A stretch of DNA of 64,000 nucleotides from Natronoflexus pectinivorans (GCF_004345615.1 NZ_SLWK01000005.1:124001-188000); one strand, 5' to 3'. Counted from the stretch's first letter, positions 44,704 to 54,453 are shown. Notes: generated from the sequence alone by a model not told the origin. Numbers and translations: made by a program.

Positions 44704-45031
44704 CTTTGTTAGTTTTATACTTCAATTCTACAAATTTTAAACAAGAAAACAAAGTGAAATTCAAAAGCTGTTAGCATAAAGTAAAATCCTCTCTTTTCAA
44801 TATAATATAGGGGGTTTATTGGCTGATTTTTTCTTGCACTATTATGGATCATGATAGTTAACAACAGCTCATTATTTTTTGTTTTTAGCCATAATTAAAG
44901 TGTTTGGTCAATATTAAAGTTCGAAATTTGACCTTGGTTGCAATATTGAGAATAGTTTAATATCTCATTAATGCTTATAAAAGCTTTTAGTCTTATTTTT
45001 TCATAACTTTACCCTCGCAAATAGGATTTAC
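44704..45031. other. Intergenic region between divergent guaD and nadB
   Basis: About 330 AT-rich bases. A near-consensus -7 element TAACTTTA (45004-45011) lies 20 bases before the nadB ATG. I see nothing else. Confidence 0.4.
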
Positions 45032-46624
45032 ATGAGATCAAAAGATATATCGCATAGGAAGAAGTATGATTTTCTGATAATTGGATCAGGAATTGCCGGC
45101 TTGAGTTTTGCACTTAAAGTAGCTGAGCATGGAAAGGTTTGCATTATTACCAAACACAAGCTGGAAGATACAACAACAGTATATGCCCAAGGCGGAATTT
45201 CATCCGTAACTTATCAGCCTGATGATTTTGAGAAACATGTAAAAGACACGTTAATTGCTGGTGCCGGGGTATGTAATCCAGATGTGGTTAGAAAGGTTGT
45301 TACTGAAGCACCTGAGCAGATAAATCAACTCATGGAGTGGGGTACGCGATTTGATAAAACTCTTGATGGAAAGTTCGATTTGCATAAGGAGGGAGGACAT
45401 TCTGAATATCGCATCTTACATCATAAGGATAATACTGGATATGAAATTCAAAGAGCCCTGTCTAAGGCTGTAAAAACCAATCCAAACATAGATTTACTGG
45501 AAGACCATTTTGCTGTTGAAATCATCACCCAGCATCACCTCGGAGAGGTGGTAAATAAATGGAGAAATGACATTGAATGCTATGGAGCTTATGTACTTAA
45601 CCGAAAACGTAACTGTGTTGAAACCATCCTTGCAAAAGTAACCCTCATGGCTACCGGTGGAGTAGGAGCCGTTTACCAAACCACAACAAACCCAAAATTT
45701 GCCACTGGAGATGGAATTGCAATGGTTTACAGGGCAAAAGGACGAGTTGAAAACATGGAGTTTATTCAGTTTCACCCAACTTCATTATATAACCCAAAAG
45801 AGCGCCCTTCCTTTCTGATAACTGAGGCCATGCGTGGTTTTGGAGGCATTTTAAAAAGGAGGGACGGACAAAAATTCATGCATAAATACGATGAGCGAGA
45901 AAGCCTTGCACCCCGTGATATTGTTGCTCGTGCCATCGATAACGAAATGAAAATTTCTGGGGATGAATATGTCTTTCTTGATGTAACGCACAAGGGCGCT
46001 GATGAAATCAAGCAACATTTTCCAAATATTTATAAGAAGTGTTTATCATTGGGAATTGATATTACCAAAGATATGATCCCTGTAGTTCCGGCGGCTCATT
46101 ATGCTTGTGGAGGAATAAAAGTGGATTCTTATGCTCGCTCAAGTATTGGAAGGCTATATGCAGTGGGTGAGTGCAGCTCCACCGGTTTGCACGGAGCAAA
46201 CCGGTTAGCATCCAATTCTCTTCTCGAAGCAGTGGTGTATGCCGATGTTGCTGCCAAGGATGCCATATCCCGAATTAAGGAGTATAAATTTCAGGATGTG
46301 GTTCCTGAGTGGAACGATGAAGGAACTTCAATACCAGAGGAAATGGTACTGATTACCCAAAGTCAGAAAGAACTGGAACAGATAATGAGCTATTACGTTG
46401 GGATTGTGCGTTCCAACCTGCGACTGAAACGCGCCCTCGACCGGCTTGAAATTCTCTACCATGAAACAGAAAGTCTGTATCAACGATCGATTGTATCAGA
46501 AGAACTTTGTGAATTAAGAAACACCATTCAGGTAGGGTACCTTATTATTAAAATGGCACAACAGCGGCGAGAAAGCAGAGGACTACATTATAACCTTGAT
46601 TATCCAAATCAGATTGAGGGATAA
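45032..46624 (+). CDS. nadB: L-aspartate oxidase
   Basis: A 530-residue FAD enzyme that oxidises aspartate to iminoaspartate, the first step of de novo NAD synthesis. The FAD motif is LIIGSGIAGLSFALKVAEHG near residue 15. TVYAQGGISSV, QFHPTSLYNP, ESLAPRDIVARAID, PAAHYACGGIKVD and GLHGANRLASNSLLEAVV match NadB rather than SdhA, and the C-terminal arm fits. nadA and nadC are not adjacent. The gene stands alone. Confidence 0.93.
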   Translation: MRSKDISHRKKYDFLIIGSGIAGLSFALKVAEHGKVCIITKHKLEDTTTVYAQGGISSVTYQPDDFEKHVKDTLIAGAGVCNPDVVRKVVTEAPEQINQLMEWGTRFDKTLDGKFDLHKEGGHSEYRILHHKDNTGYEIQRALSKAVKTNPNIDLLEDHFAVEIITQHHLGEVVNKWRNDIECYGAYVLNRKRNCVETILAKVTLMATGGVGAVYQTTTNPKFATGDGIAMVYRAKGRVENMEFIQFHPTSLYNPKERPSFLITEAMRGFGGILKRRDGQKFMHKYDERESLAPRDIVARAIDNEMKISGDEYVFLDVTHKGADEIKQHFPNIYKKCLSLGIDITKDMIPVVPAAHYACGGIKVDSYARSSIGRLYAVGECSSTGLHGANRLASNSLLEAVVYADVAAKDAISRIKEYKFQDVVPEWNDEGTSIPEEMVLITQSQKELEQIMSYYVGIVRSNLRLKRALDRLEILYHETESLYQRSIVSEELCELRNTIQVGYLIIKMAQQRRESRGLHYNLDYPNQIEG

Positions 46625-46799
46625 TAAGGAATAGCATAGAGTTGTATCAAAGTATGTTTTATCAGCCCTGTAATAAATTAAGCCGTTTATCAACTCATGA
46701 AAGAATTTTGTGTAATAATTGCGCATATGTCTGATCAAATCCGTTATTTTACTATTCGTTTTAATTAAGAGATTATTTTTATTCTGACAGTAAACTATT

Positions 46800-48089
46800 A
46801 TGCTTCAAAAGTTATTAAATAAAGAGACTAAGCTTTCGGTCATCGGATTGGGTTATGTTGGTCTGCCTATCGCACTTGAATTTGCCAGAAAAATGAAGGT
46901 CGTGGGATTCGACATAAAAAACGACCGCATTGAGAAGATGCGCAAAAACATCGACCCAAGCAACGAACTGGAAGCGGAGGCTTTTGACGGATGTGACATT
47001 CACTTCACCAGCAATGTTGAGGATTTAAGGGACGCTACCTTCCACGTTGTGGCCGTTCCTACTCCCATTAATCGCCACAATCTTCCCGACCTGAATCCGC
47101 TGCTGAGTGCCAGTCATGCCGTAGGAAAAATTCTTAAAAAGGGCGATTATGTGGTGTTTGAATCCACCGTTTACCCCGGCTGTACCGAAGAAGATTGTGT
47201 GCCTATTCTGGAGCAGGAATCGGGATTGAAATTCAATGTGGATTTCAAAGTGGGATATTCACCTGAAAGGATAAACCCAGGCGACAAGGAGCATACGCTT
47301 ACCAAAATTCTGAAAATTGTATCCGGTAGTGATGATGAAGCACTTGAAGTAATATCAGCTGTTTATGAATCGATCATAAAAGCCGGAATACACAAGGCCA
47401 GCTCCATAAAGGTGGCAGAAGCAGCTAAAATTATTGAAAACACCCAACGCGATGTAAACATCGCGTTGATGAATGAACTGTCCTTAATATTCAATAAACT
47501 AAACATAAACACTTACGAGGTGCTTGAAGCGGCAGGAACCAAGTGGAATTTCCTGAAGTTTTTCCCCGGATTGGTAGGAGGTCATTGTATTGGAGTCGAC
47601 CCCTATTATCTCACCTATAAAGCCAGTGAGTTAGGCATACATTCAAAAATAATAACAGGAGGCCGGGTGATTAACGATAACATGGCACCATACATTGCCA
47701 AGCAAACGGTAAAGCGGCTGATATCAAACGGGCATCCAATCAATGGCGCTCGGGTTTTGATTATGGGAGCTACCTTTAAGGAAAATGTGAGTGACATCAG
47801 GAACTCCAAAGTCGCAGATTTGGTAAACGAGCTCAAATCCTTTAGTGTTAATGTTGAAGTGATTGACCCCCATGCTTCATCTGAAGAATTGATGGAAGAG
47901 TACGGTTACGGGTTGGTAGATAAGCCTACAGGTAAATATCAGGCTGTTATAGTGGCTGTAAATCATGCTGAATATATAAGTCTGAATGAAGACTGGTTCA
48001 GTTCATTTATGGACGAAAAGGCTCTTTTTGTGGATGTTAAAGGAGTTTTCCGCAACGTTATTAAAAATCTTGAATACTGGAGTTTGTAA
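46800..48089 (+). CDS. Nucleotide-sugar dehydrogenase (UDP-HexNAc 6-dehydrogenase type)
   Basis: A 429-residue NAD-dependent enzyme of the UDP-glucose/GDP-mannose dehydrogenase family. The Rossmann motif is VIGLGYVGLPIALEF, ESTVYPGCTEEDCVPI and GYSPERINPGDKEHT are substrate-loop segments, and the catalytic Cys is in GGHCIGVDPYYL. The PERINPGD pattern is that of TviB/WbpO-type enzymes making UDP-N-acetyl-galactosaminuronate or similar sugars for surface polysaccharide. No other polysaccharide gene is adjacent. Confidence 0.85.
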   Translation: MLQKLLNKETKLSVIGLGYVGLPIALEFARKMKVVGFDIKNDRIEKMRKNIDPSNELEAEAFDGCDIHFTSNVEDLRDATFHVVAVPTPINRHNLPDLNPLLSASHAVGKILKKGDYVVFESTVYPGCTEEDCVPILEQESGLKFNVDFKVGYSPERINPGDKEHTLTKILKIVSGSDDEALEVISAVYESIIKAGIHKASSIKVAEAAKIIENTQRDVNIALMNELSLIFNKLNINTYEVLEAAGTKWNFLKFFPGLVGGHCIGVDPYYLTYKASELGIHSKIITGGRVINDNMAPYIAKQTVKRLISNGHPINGARVLIMGATFKENVSDIRNSKVADLVNELKSFSVNVEVIDPHASSEELMEEYGYGLVDKPTGKYQAVIVAVNHAEYISLNEDWFSSFMDEKALFVDVKGVFRNVIKNLEYWSL

Positions 48090-48100
48090 ATCCGAGGCTT

Positions 48101-49126
48101 GTGAAAATATCCCGGAAACAAAACATATTGGTAGAAAAACTACTCAGGTTATGGGTTCAGAAAGAGTTGCTTTCGGAAGAGAAAGCGGATGAACTGCGTG
48201 CCGATGTTGAAATAAAATCACTGAATTGGAAACGGATAGCCCGAAACTTAATGGGGCTGTCCGTTTTGTTTATGGTCATAGCTTTTTTGCACCTGGTGGT
48301 CGATAAATGGGTGCTTGAAATCATTACCCGTTTTTTCTCCCTCTCTTCTCTCTTTTTCATGGGATTGCTTGCTGTACTCACCATTCTATTTGTTTGGTTG
48401 GCCAATATCATTTATAAGCGTAAACAGTTAACCGTTATTTCAGTTGAAGCACTACTGCTTCTTTCAATCATCTCCTTTTCCGGAGCAGTTTATTACGCGG
48501 TTAAGGCTTTCGATTTCGAAGATTTTTATAAAGTGCTGCCTGTTTTTATCACAGGTTGTTATTCGCTTGTAGTAGCATCATTTTTTCGTTCTTCATTAAT
48601 CTGGATTGTCGGATTAGTAGGGTTTTCTCTATGGATGACATTGGAAACAGCCCGGCTGGGAAACTGGGGGAGTACTTTTTTGGGAATGAATTTGCCTCTT
48701 CGTTGGCTGGTGTTTTCATCGCTTTTTTTATTGATGGAAAAGTTTATTCCAACGCCTTCAATTTTCAAAACATTTTTCCGGATTACGATTCAATTTTGGC
48801 TTATTATATTTTGGGTCTCTTTGTGGCTGTTCGCCTTGTTTGGAAACTATAGCTCTATTGAATCATGGGATAACGCATCAGCAGTTGACCTTCTGCCCGG
48901 AGGATTACTGATGGCTGCATTAGCAATCATTGCATTGATTTACGGAAAGAAAAAATCGGAAAAAGAGTGGGTGTGGATGGGCAACCTGACTCTTTTGGTG
49001 AACCTTTACACGCAATTCTTCCTTTTTCTGTGGCATCCATTACCGCCAGCTTTGTTTTTCTTTATTCTTGCTCTGTCCTTATTCATTCTTGGACGAAAAG
49101 CGGAACTGATTTGGGGAAGGAAATAA
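48101..49126 (+). CDS. DUF2157-like multi-pass membrane protein
   Basis: A 341-residue protein with a cytosolic N-terminus (about 50 residues) followed by eight to ten hydrophobic helices. The start is GTG 48101, 11 bases after the previous stop. The N-terminal helices with ...LLSEEKADELRAD (a short tryptophan-bearing coiled segment) and the following multi-helix array are typical of DUF2157 proteins. The function is unknown. Confidence 0.5.
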   Translation: MKISRKQNILVEKLLRLWVQKELLSEEKADELRADVEIKSLNWKRIARNLMGLSVLFMVIAFLHLVVDKWVLEIITRFFSLSSLFFMGLLAVLTILFVWLANIIYKRKQLTVISVEALLLLSIISFSGAVYYAVKAFDFEDFYKVLPVFITGCYSLVVASFFRSSLIWIVGLVGFSLWMTLETARLGNWGSTFLGMNLPLRWLVFSSLFLLMEKFIPTPSIFKTFFRITIQFWLIIFWVSLWLFALFGNYSSIESWDNASAVDLLPGGLLMAALAIIALIYGKKKSEKEWVWMGNLTLLVNLYTQFFLFLWHPLPPALFFFILALSLFILGRKAELIWGRK

Positions 49127-49182
49127 ACCTGAATGGGTTTATTTAATTTTCTGTATATTTACCACAATAGATCTTTTGACTT

Positions 49183-49199
49183 TTCCCGAGACATTCGGG
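49183..49199. repeat. Short palindrome downstream of the DUF2157-like gene
   Basis: TCCCGA (49183-49188) and TCGGGA (49194-49199) pair around GACAT. It shares the CCCGAG/TCGGG core with the repeat at 8283 and may serve as a weak transcript-end hairpin; no T-run follows. Confidence 0.4.
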
Positions 49200-49347
49200 A
49201 TTAGATATTAGACAGAGGTAAGTTTATGATATTAAGCATATTTTATTCTGCGTAAGCATGCTTTTATGAATATATAAATCAGGTAGATACATAATTTAAT
49301 AAGCTATTATTTACCACATAGGATACATAAATTGAATGCTAATGAAA

Positions 49348-49368
49348 CGAGTTCTCCCGAGTGCTCGG
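49348..49368 (+). repeat. Partial dispersed repeat in the fhs leader
   Basis: The 21 bases match 8277-8297 at 19 positions and end 28 bases before the fhs ATG, about the same distance as in the gene at 8327. Similarity resumes right before the start codon in both (CAAATTATA then ATGAAA). Confidence 0.6.
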
Positions 49369-49396
49369 TAGCAACTGAATAGCAAATTATAGACAC

Positions 49397-51067
49397 ATGA
49401 AATCAGACATTGAAATAACCAGAGAAGTAACCCTAAAACCTGTTAGTGAAATTGCTGAAAGATTAGGCATTAGCAAAGATTTGCTGGAGCCTTACGGCCA
49501 TTATAAGGCCAAGCTTCCTTTATCAATAATTGATAAAGGGAAGATGAAAGGGAAAAAACTGATATTGGTTTCAGCTATTTCACCAACACCTGCCGGAGAA
49601 GGAAAAACCACCATTTCTATTGGTTTGAGCGAAGGTTTAAACCGGATAGGAAAGCAGACCACGGTTGTTCTACGTGAGCCAAGCCTTGGGCCGGTTTTCG
49701 GCATAAAAGGAGGAGCTACCGGCGGAGGTCATGCGCAGGTGGTTCCCATGGAGGATATTAATCTTCACTTCACCGGTGATTTTGCCGCCATTGAAAAGGC
49801 AAACAATCTATTGGCAGCACTTATCGACAATAACATACAAAACAAAAACGGATCGCTGGGTATCGACCCGCGAACAGTGCACTGGAAGCGGGTAATGGAT
49901 ATGAATGACCGGGCATTACGTCACATCATTGTGGGATTGGGAGGAACAGCCTCCGGTGTTCCTCGCGAAACCGGATTTGATATCACTGCGGCCTCTGAGA
50001 TTATGGCTATTTTGTGTCTGGCTGAGAATTTTGAAGATTTAAAGGAACGTATAGGGCGCATTTTTATAGGGTTTACATTAGACAAAAAACCGGTTTATGC
50101 ACGTGATTTAAATGCACAAGGCGCCATGGCAGCCTTGTTAAAGGATGCCATTAAACCAAATCTGGTGCAAACACTAGAGGGAAACCCCGCCATTATCCAC
50201 GGCGGACCATTTGCCAATATTGCCCAGGGAACCAACTCGGTTCTTGCCACAAAAATGGGCTTAACTCTTTCTGATTATGTGGTGACAGAAGCCGGTTTTG
50301 GATTCGATTTAGGAGCAGAGAAGTTTCTGGATATTAAATGCGTCTCTGCAGGTTTGCAGCCTGATGCGGCTGTTTTGGTGGCTACGGTTCGGGCACTGAA
50401 GTATCACGGAGGGGTGTCACTCTCGGAAATTAATCATCCCGATGCTGCCGCAGTAGAAAGAGGGTTGGAGAATCTCGAAAAGCATGTTGAAAACATGCGT
50501 AAGTTTAATGTTTGTCCTGTGGTTGCCATCAATCACTTTGCCGATGATACCGATGCCGAGATCAATGCCATTCAACTGAAATGTAAGGAGCTTGGTGTAA
50601 AAGCAGCTGTGGCAAAAGTACATGCCATGGGAGGCAAGGGAGCTGAAGAACTTGCAAAAATAGTTAGTGAAGTGGCTGAAACATGTTCTTCTGAACTTAA
50701 ACCCCTTTATGAGTGGGAATGGCCGGTTGAAAAGAAAATTGAAACCATAGCCACTAAAATTTATGGTGCTGCAGCCATTGATTATACTGCGCAAGCAAAA
50801 GCTGATCTAAAAAAAATCTACGATCTGAAGCTGGATAAACTGCCCGTATGTATTGCCAAAACACAAAAGTCGCTCTCGGATAATCCAAAACTATTGGGTC
50901 GTCCGGAAAATTTTGTGGTAACAGTAAGAGAGATTGAAATTGCTGCAGGAGCAGGATTTATTGTTCCAATTACCGGAAACATTATGCGGATGCCTGGTTT
51001 GCCTGAAAAACCGGCCGCTGAAGACATTGATATATCTTCTGATGGGATTATATCAGGGTTGTTCTAG
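49397..51067 (+). CDS. fhs: Formate-tetrahydrofolate ligase
   Basis: A 556-residue enzyme that makes 10-formyl-THF from formate with ATP, feeding one-carbon metabolism. The ATP-binding site is SPTPAGEGKTTISIGL, preceded by the typical lysine. REPSLGPVFGIKGGATGGGH, LHFTGDFAAIEKANNLLAAL and GNIMRMPGLP are invariant family segments. The size is normal. It stands alone, with a repeat-derived leader upstream and repeats downstream. Confidence 0.95.
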   Translation: MKSDIEITREVTLKPVSEIAERLGISKDLLEPYGHYKAKLPLSIIDKGKMKGKKLILVSAISPTPAGEGKTTISIGLSEGLNRIGKQTTVVLREPSLGPVFGIKGGATGGGHAQVVPMEDINLHFTGDFAAIEKANNLLAALIDNNIQNKNGSLGIDPRTVHWKRVMDMNDRALRHIIVGLGGTASGVPRETGFDITAASEIMAILCLAENFEDLKERIGRIFIGFTLDKKPVYARDLNAQGAMAALLKDAIKPNLVQTLEGNPAIIHGGPFANIAQGTNSVLATKMGLTLSDYVVTEAGFGFDLGAEKFLDIKCVSAGLQPDAAVLVATVRALKYHGGVSLSEINHPDAAAVERGLENLEKHVENMRKFNVCPVVAINHFADDTDAEINAIQLKCKELGVKAAVAKVHAMGGKGAEELAKIVSEVAETCSSELKPLYEWEWPVEKKIETIATKIYGAAAIDYTAQAKADLKKIYDLKLDKLPVCIAKTQKSLSDNPKLLGRPENFVVTVREIEIAAGAGFIVPITGNIMRMPGLPEKPAAEDIDISSDGIISGLF

Positions 51068-51092
51068 AACAAGCTTCTGATAGGTTTATTAT

Positions 51093-51197
51093 TTAACCAC
51101 AATGATCACTAAGGATTTCACTAAGCCCACAATTGTCTATGTGTTATTGCTGTAGCCATAGAGTTCATTGTGCTTTCTTGGTGTTCATTGTGGTTAA
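51093..51197. repeat. Fold-back repeat with long terminal inverted arms
   Basis: TTAACCACAATGATCAC at the left end (51093-51109) is matched, inverted, by the right end (GTGTTCATTGTGGTTAA, 51181-51197) with one mismatch, and weaker pairing continues inward. The 105-base unit encodes nothing. Similar ACCACAATG-type intergenic units are known from many bacteria; here it looks like a MITE-like or transcript-end element after fhs. Confidence 0.55.
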
Positions 51198-51275
51198 CTT
51201 TTCATGTGTCTAAAATTTGTATTTTAAGGTCACATGGAACTCGCCATCATAGTCATTGGCTACGCCGATCTTGGA

Positions 51276-51333
51276 TTCTCCTGTGTGAGAAGGTTTTGAC
51301 TTCGTCGATCTGACGATTCTCATGGCTCGTTTC
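51276..51333 (-). repeat. Inverted copy of the dispersed repeat at 8182
   Basis: Read on the minus strand this matches 8183-8234 closely: CAGATCGACGAAGTCAAA and TTCTCACACAGG are shared, with GAGAATCG before them. It lacks the second arm and the 18-base palindrome present at 8272-8300. Confidence 0.65.
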
Positions 51334-51361
51334 TTGTTATTAAACATCAAACTTTTTAGTC

Positions 51362-52573
51362 CTACTCCTCTTCATCCTCTTCAATATCCGGATAAAGAAA
51401 ATCATTATAAGGAAACCTTGTTACATGAATCTTGAGCACTTCTTTATACAGTGTATCCTTAAATTCGTCAAAGTTTGTTTTTTCCAGTGCTGAAATAAAA
51501 ATGGCGGGGGTGTCTTTAGCCATCCATGTTTTCTTCAAATCATCAAGGGTGAGGTTTTGTTTGGTAGCGGGAGTGAGATCGTCCTCATCTTTCGGGATGT
51601 AATTGTAAGCATCAACCTTGTTAAAGATCATCATGACCGGTTTTTCGGTGTCATCTATTTCACGCAGGGTATTGTGTACTATATCAATTTGCTGTTCAAA
51701 CCCGGGGTGTGATATATCAACAATATGCATCAGCAGATCTGCTTCTCGAACCTCATCAAGCGTTGATTTAAACGATTCCACCAAATGGTGAGGCAGTTTT
51801 CGGATGAAGCCCACCGTATCGGCCAATAAAAAGGGCAAGTTCCCAATCACAACTTTACGAACAGTTGTGTCTAACGTCGCAAACAACTTGTTCTCGGCAA
51901 ACACCTCGCTTTTGCTAAGGGCGTTCATCAGGGTGGATTTTCCCACGTTGGTGTAGCCTACAAGAGCTACACGCACCATTTTGCCTCGATTCTTTCGTTG
52001 AGTAGCCTTTTGTCTATCAATCTTCTCCAGGTCTTTTTTTAGTTTGGCAATGATGTCCCGAATAATCCGGCGGTCTGTTTCAATCTCTTTTTCTCCCGGG
52101 CCACGCATGCCAATACCACCTCTTTGTCGTTCAAGGTGAGTCCACATTCGGGTAAGACGTGGTAACAGGTACTGATACTGAGCCAATTCTACCTGAGTTT
52201 TAGCGTGTGCAGTTCTTGCTCTGCTGGCAAAAATGTCCAGAATCAGGTTGGTTCTGTCTAAAACACGTCTTTTAATGGTTCCTTCCAGATTTTTCAACTG
52301 CGAAGGGGAGAGTTCGTCATCAAAAATAACACCCGTCACATCTTCATGAACCTTTAGATAATCCACTATTTCCTCCAGCTTACCACTGCCTACATAAGTA
52401 CGTTTGTCGGCCATGGTTAAATTCTGGGTGAATTTTTTCACAGGTTCTGCTCCGGCTGTTTCCGCAAGAAAAGCAAGCTCATCCAGATGCTCCAGAACCT
52501 CAGCTTCGGTTAAATCAGGTGTTCTGACAGCTACCAGCACTACTTTTTCAAGATCTTTTTGGGTTTCTATCAT
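51362..52573 (-). CDS. hflX: GTPase HflX
   Basis: A 403-residue ribosome-associated GTPase that splits stalled or stressed ribosomes. The N-terminal HflX domain includes VKKFTQNLTMADKRTYVGSG (glycine-rich region) and ERQRGGIGMRGPGE. G-domain motifs are G1 GYTNVGKST, G3 DTVGF and G4 NKVD. I chose ATG 52573 (MIETQKDLEKVVLVAV); the frame is open 35 codons further upstream without conservation. The C-terminus ends in a run of acidic residues. It lies downstream of a TonB-like gene beyond a terminator. Confidence 0.93.
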   Translation of the reverse strand: MIETQKDLEKVVLVAVRTPDLTEAEVLEHLDELAFLAETAGAEPVKKFTQNLTMADKRTYVGSGKLEEIVDYLKVHEDVTGVIFDDELSPSQLKNLEGTIKRRVLDRTNLILDIFASRARTAHAKTQVELAQYQYLLPRLTRMWTHLERQRGGIGMRGPGEKEIETDRRIIRDIIAKLKKDLEKIDRQKATQRKNRGKMVRVALVGYTNVGKSTLMNALSKSEVFAENKLFATLDTTVRKVVIGNLPFLLADTVGFIRKLPHHLVESFKSTLDEVREADLLMHIVDISHPGFEQQIDIVHNTLREIDDTEKPVMMIFNKVDAYNYIPKDEDDLTPATKQNLTLDDLKKTWMAKDTPAIFISALEKTNFDEFKDTLYKEVLKIHVTRFPYNDFLYPDIEEDEEE

Positions 52574-52680
52574 ATATTTTATAAATGTTTCAGTTAAATG
52601 GTAAAGCAAAAATAATGATCTTTTGGAAACTTCTGAATAATGATTGACCAAACCCTGGACGGTATCTAATATAAACAAAA

Positions 52681-52701
52681 AACCCGGCTAAAAGCCGGGT
52701 T
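52681..52701 (-). terminator. Terminator after the first TonB-like gene
   Basis: AACCCGGCT (52681-52689) and AGCCGGGTT (52693-52701) pair around AAA, with T-runs on either side on the respective strands. It separates the TonB-like gene from hflX. Confidence 0.88.
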
Positions 52702-52728
52702 TTTTATCTTATGATTAAAAATGTTCTG

Positions 52729-53409
52729 TTATTGAAGAACAAAGTTAATAGGTACAGTATAAGAAACCCTTACCGGCCTGTTTCTCTGACGTCCGGGTGT
52801 CCAGTTTGGCATGGCCTGTACAACCCTGAGAGCCTCTCGATCCAAACTTGGATCAACTCCCCTTAAAACGGTTGCATTGGTTACCTCACCATTTTGATTA
52901 ATTACAAATTGAATATATACCCTTCCCTGAATTCCATTTTCCTGTGCAATTACAGGATAACGAATAGATTGTGCCAGGTAGCGTTGTAAAGCTTGTACTC
53001 CTCCGGGGAACTCAGGCATTTCTTCAACTATGATAAAGATCTCACCATCGTCACGTTCTTCTTCATAATCCATATCAACGAAATCAATCATTGAGTCATC
53101 GTGCATTTCAGTGTCAAAGATCTCTAACTCTTCATCCAGATCAATATCGTCATCAACAATATTAAGAATATCAGTTACCGCTGGTGGCGGTGGTGGCGGT
53201 GGTGGTGGTACCTCTTCCTGTCTGGTGATTGGAATAATTTCCTCTTCAACCTCCTCCTCTACATCCATTAACCCCAGGTTTATATTTACTTCCGTGGTTG
53301 TCCACTCAAAAGCAATTAAAACCAAAGAGAGGGTTACCACAAGACCAATCTGCATAAATACAGTTTTCTTGCTTTCCAGATCCGCTTTGGGTGATTTTTT
53401 AGTGTCCAT
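52729..53409 (-). CDS. TonB-like energy transducer 1
   Basis: A 226-residue protein. One N-terminal membrane helix (MQIGLVVTLSLVLIAFEW) is followed by a short periplasmic stretch with EEVPPPPPPPPPAV, an acidic linker and the TonB_C domain (EFPGGVQALQRYLAQSIRYP, IQGRVYIQFVINQNGEV, MPNWTPGRQRNRPVRVSYTV). This is the Bacteroidota arrangement in which TonB uses energy from ExbB/ExbD at the inner membrane to drive outer membrane receptors. exbB and exbD are not adjacent. A paralogue lies upstream. Confidence 0.87.
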   Translation of the reverse strand: MDTKKSPKADLESKKTVFMQIGLVVTLSLVLIAFEWTTTEVNINLGLMDVEEEVEEEIIPITRQEEVPPPPPPPPPAVTDILNIVDDDIDLDEELEIFDTEMHDDSMIDFVDMDYEEERDDGEIFIIVEEMPEFPGGVQALQRYLAQSIRYPVIAQENGIQGRVYIQFVINQNGEVTNATVLRGVDPSLDREALRVVQAMPNWTPGRQRNRPVRVSYTVPINFVLQ

Positions 53410-53633
53410 AACTACTGGTTACTGTTTATAGTTTAAAACTAATATAATACTCAAATCGTCTTTTTACAAGAGCTTTATGTTAATTTAACGCTTGAAAAGA
53501 ACGTAAAAATAAGTTTTTCTTCTGAAATAAAAGAGCCTTTGCGCATTTTATTTCTTAGGTTAAATAAATTTCAAGAAATTTAACACAACGATCATTTGTT
53601 GATTGATTTTCCCAATTTCTTGTTTTCTATTTC

Positions 53634-54302
53634 TTACCAATTTCTTATCTCAAAATTAACGGGTACCGTGAATGCAACATTAACCCGCTCCCCGTTTTGT
53701 ATTCCTGGTTCCCAGTCGGGCATCAGTTTAATAACCCGAATTGCTTCGTTGTCCAATTCGTGATGTTGACCTCTCACAACCTTTATATCTGTTACTTTCC
53801 CGTTTCGGTCTACCACAAATGATACAAATACTTTGCCCTGTATGTCGTTTCGTAATGCCGTGCGCGGGTATTGAATATTCTCGGCCAGAAATCTAAAAAG
53901 AGCCTGCTCTCCACCTGGATATGTCGGCATAATTTCGGCAAAAGGGAGGACCTCTCTAGGATCTTCGGTTGGTTTCCATTCTACAAATATAATCTCATCG
54001 GTATATTCGGACGAACCTAAGTAAAGCGTTTCCTCAAGAGGCTCGTCAGTATAAACTATTTCCAGTAAATTTAAAGGTTGTGGAGCCTTAGGCGGCGGAG
54101 TAATTTCTTTATGTACCGTAATAGGAACCAATTCCTCAGTGGCTTCCGTTTCAGCGCCATACCAGGCGTAGTTATATGAAACATCGGAAGAAGACCATTC
54201 AAAAGCTATCAATGCTGCAGTAAGAGAAACTACCAATCCAATTTGCAAAAACATAGATCGCTTGCTTTCCAAGTCTGATTTTGAAGTTTTTCTGGAGTTC
54301 AT
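53634..54302 (-). CDS. TonB-like energy transducer 2
   Basis: A paralogue of the preceding protein, 222 residues from ATG 54302 (MNSRKTSKSDLESKRSMF). A membrane helix (FLQIGLVVSLTAALIAFEW), a shorter Pro-containing linker (KEITPPPKAPQPL) and a TonB_C domain (TYPGGEQALFRFLAENIQYP, VFVSFVVDRNGKVTDIKVV, MPDWEPGIQNGERVNVAFTV) follow. The frame is open 40 codons upstream but that part is not TonB-like. Tandem TonB paralogues are common in this phylum and may serve different receptors. Confidence 0.85.
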   Translation of the reverse strand: MNSRKTSKSDLESKRSMFLQIGLVVSLTAALIAFEWSSSDVSYNYAWYGAETEATEELVPITVHKEITPPPKAPQPLNLLEIVYTDEPLEETLYLGSSEYTDEIIFVEWKPTEDPREVLPFAEIMPTYPGGEQALFRFLAENIQYPRTALRNDIQGKVFVSFVVDRNGKVTDIKVVRGQHHELDNEAIRVIKLMPDWEPGIQNGERVNVAFTVPVNFEIRNW

Positions 54303-54453
54303 ATCGCATAGTTTTAATGGATTTATAACTTCAAATTCGATTATTATCCCATCATAGTCAATTGTTTTAGTGTTGTTTAGATTTAATTTGGATTTACATA
54401 TAGTCTTGAATGTATAAAACATTGATAGACTGGCTGATGAAAATTAGAGCACG

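Noticed and set aside
52574-52678. N-terminal extension of HflX
   Set aside because: Its 35 residues do not fit the family; the conserved domain begins right after ATG 52573.
53111-53431. Plus-strand frame with a run of glycines
   Set aside because: It is the antisense of the polyproline linker of the TonB-like gene.
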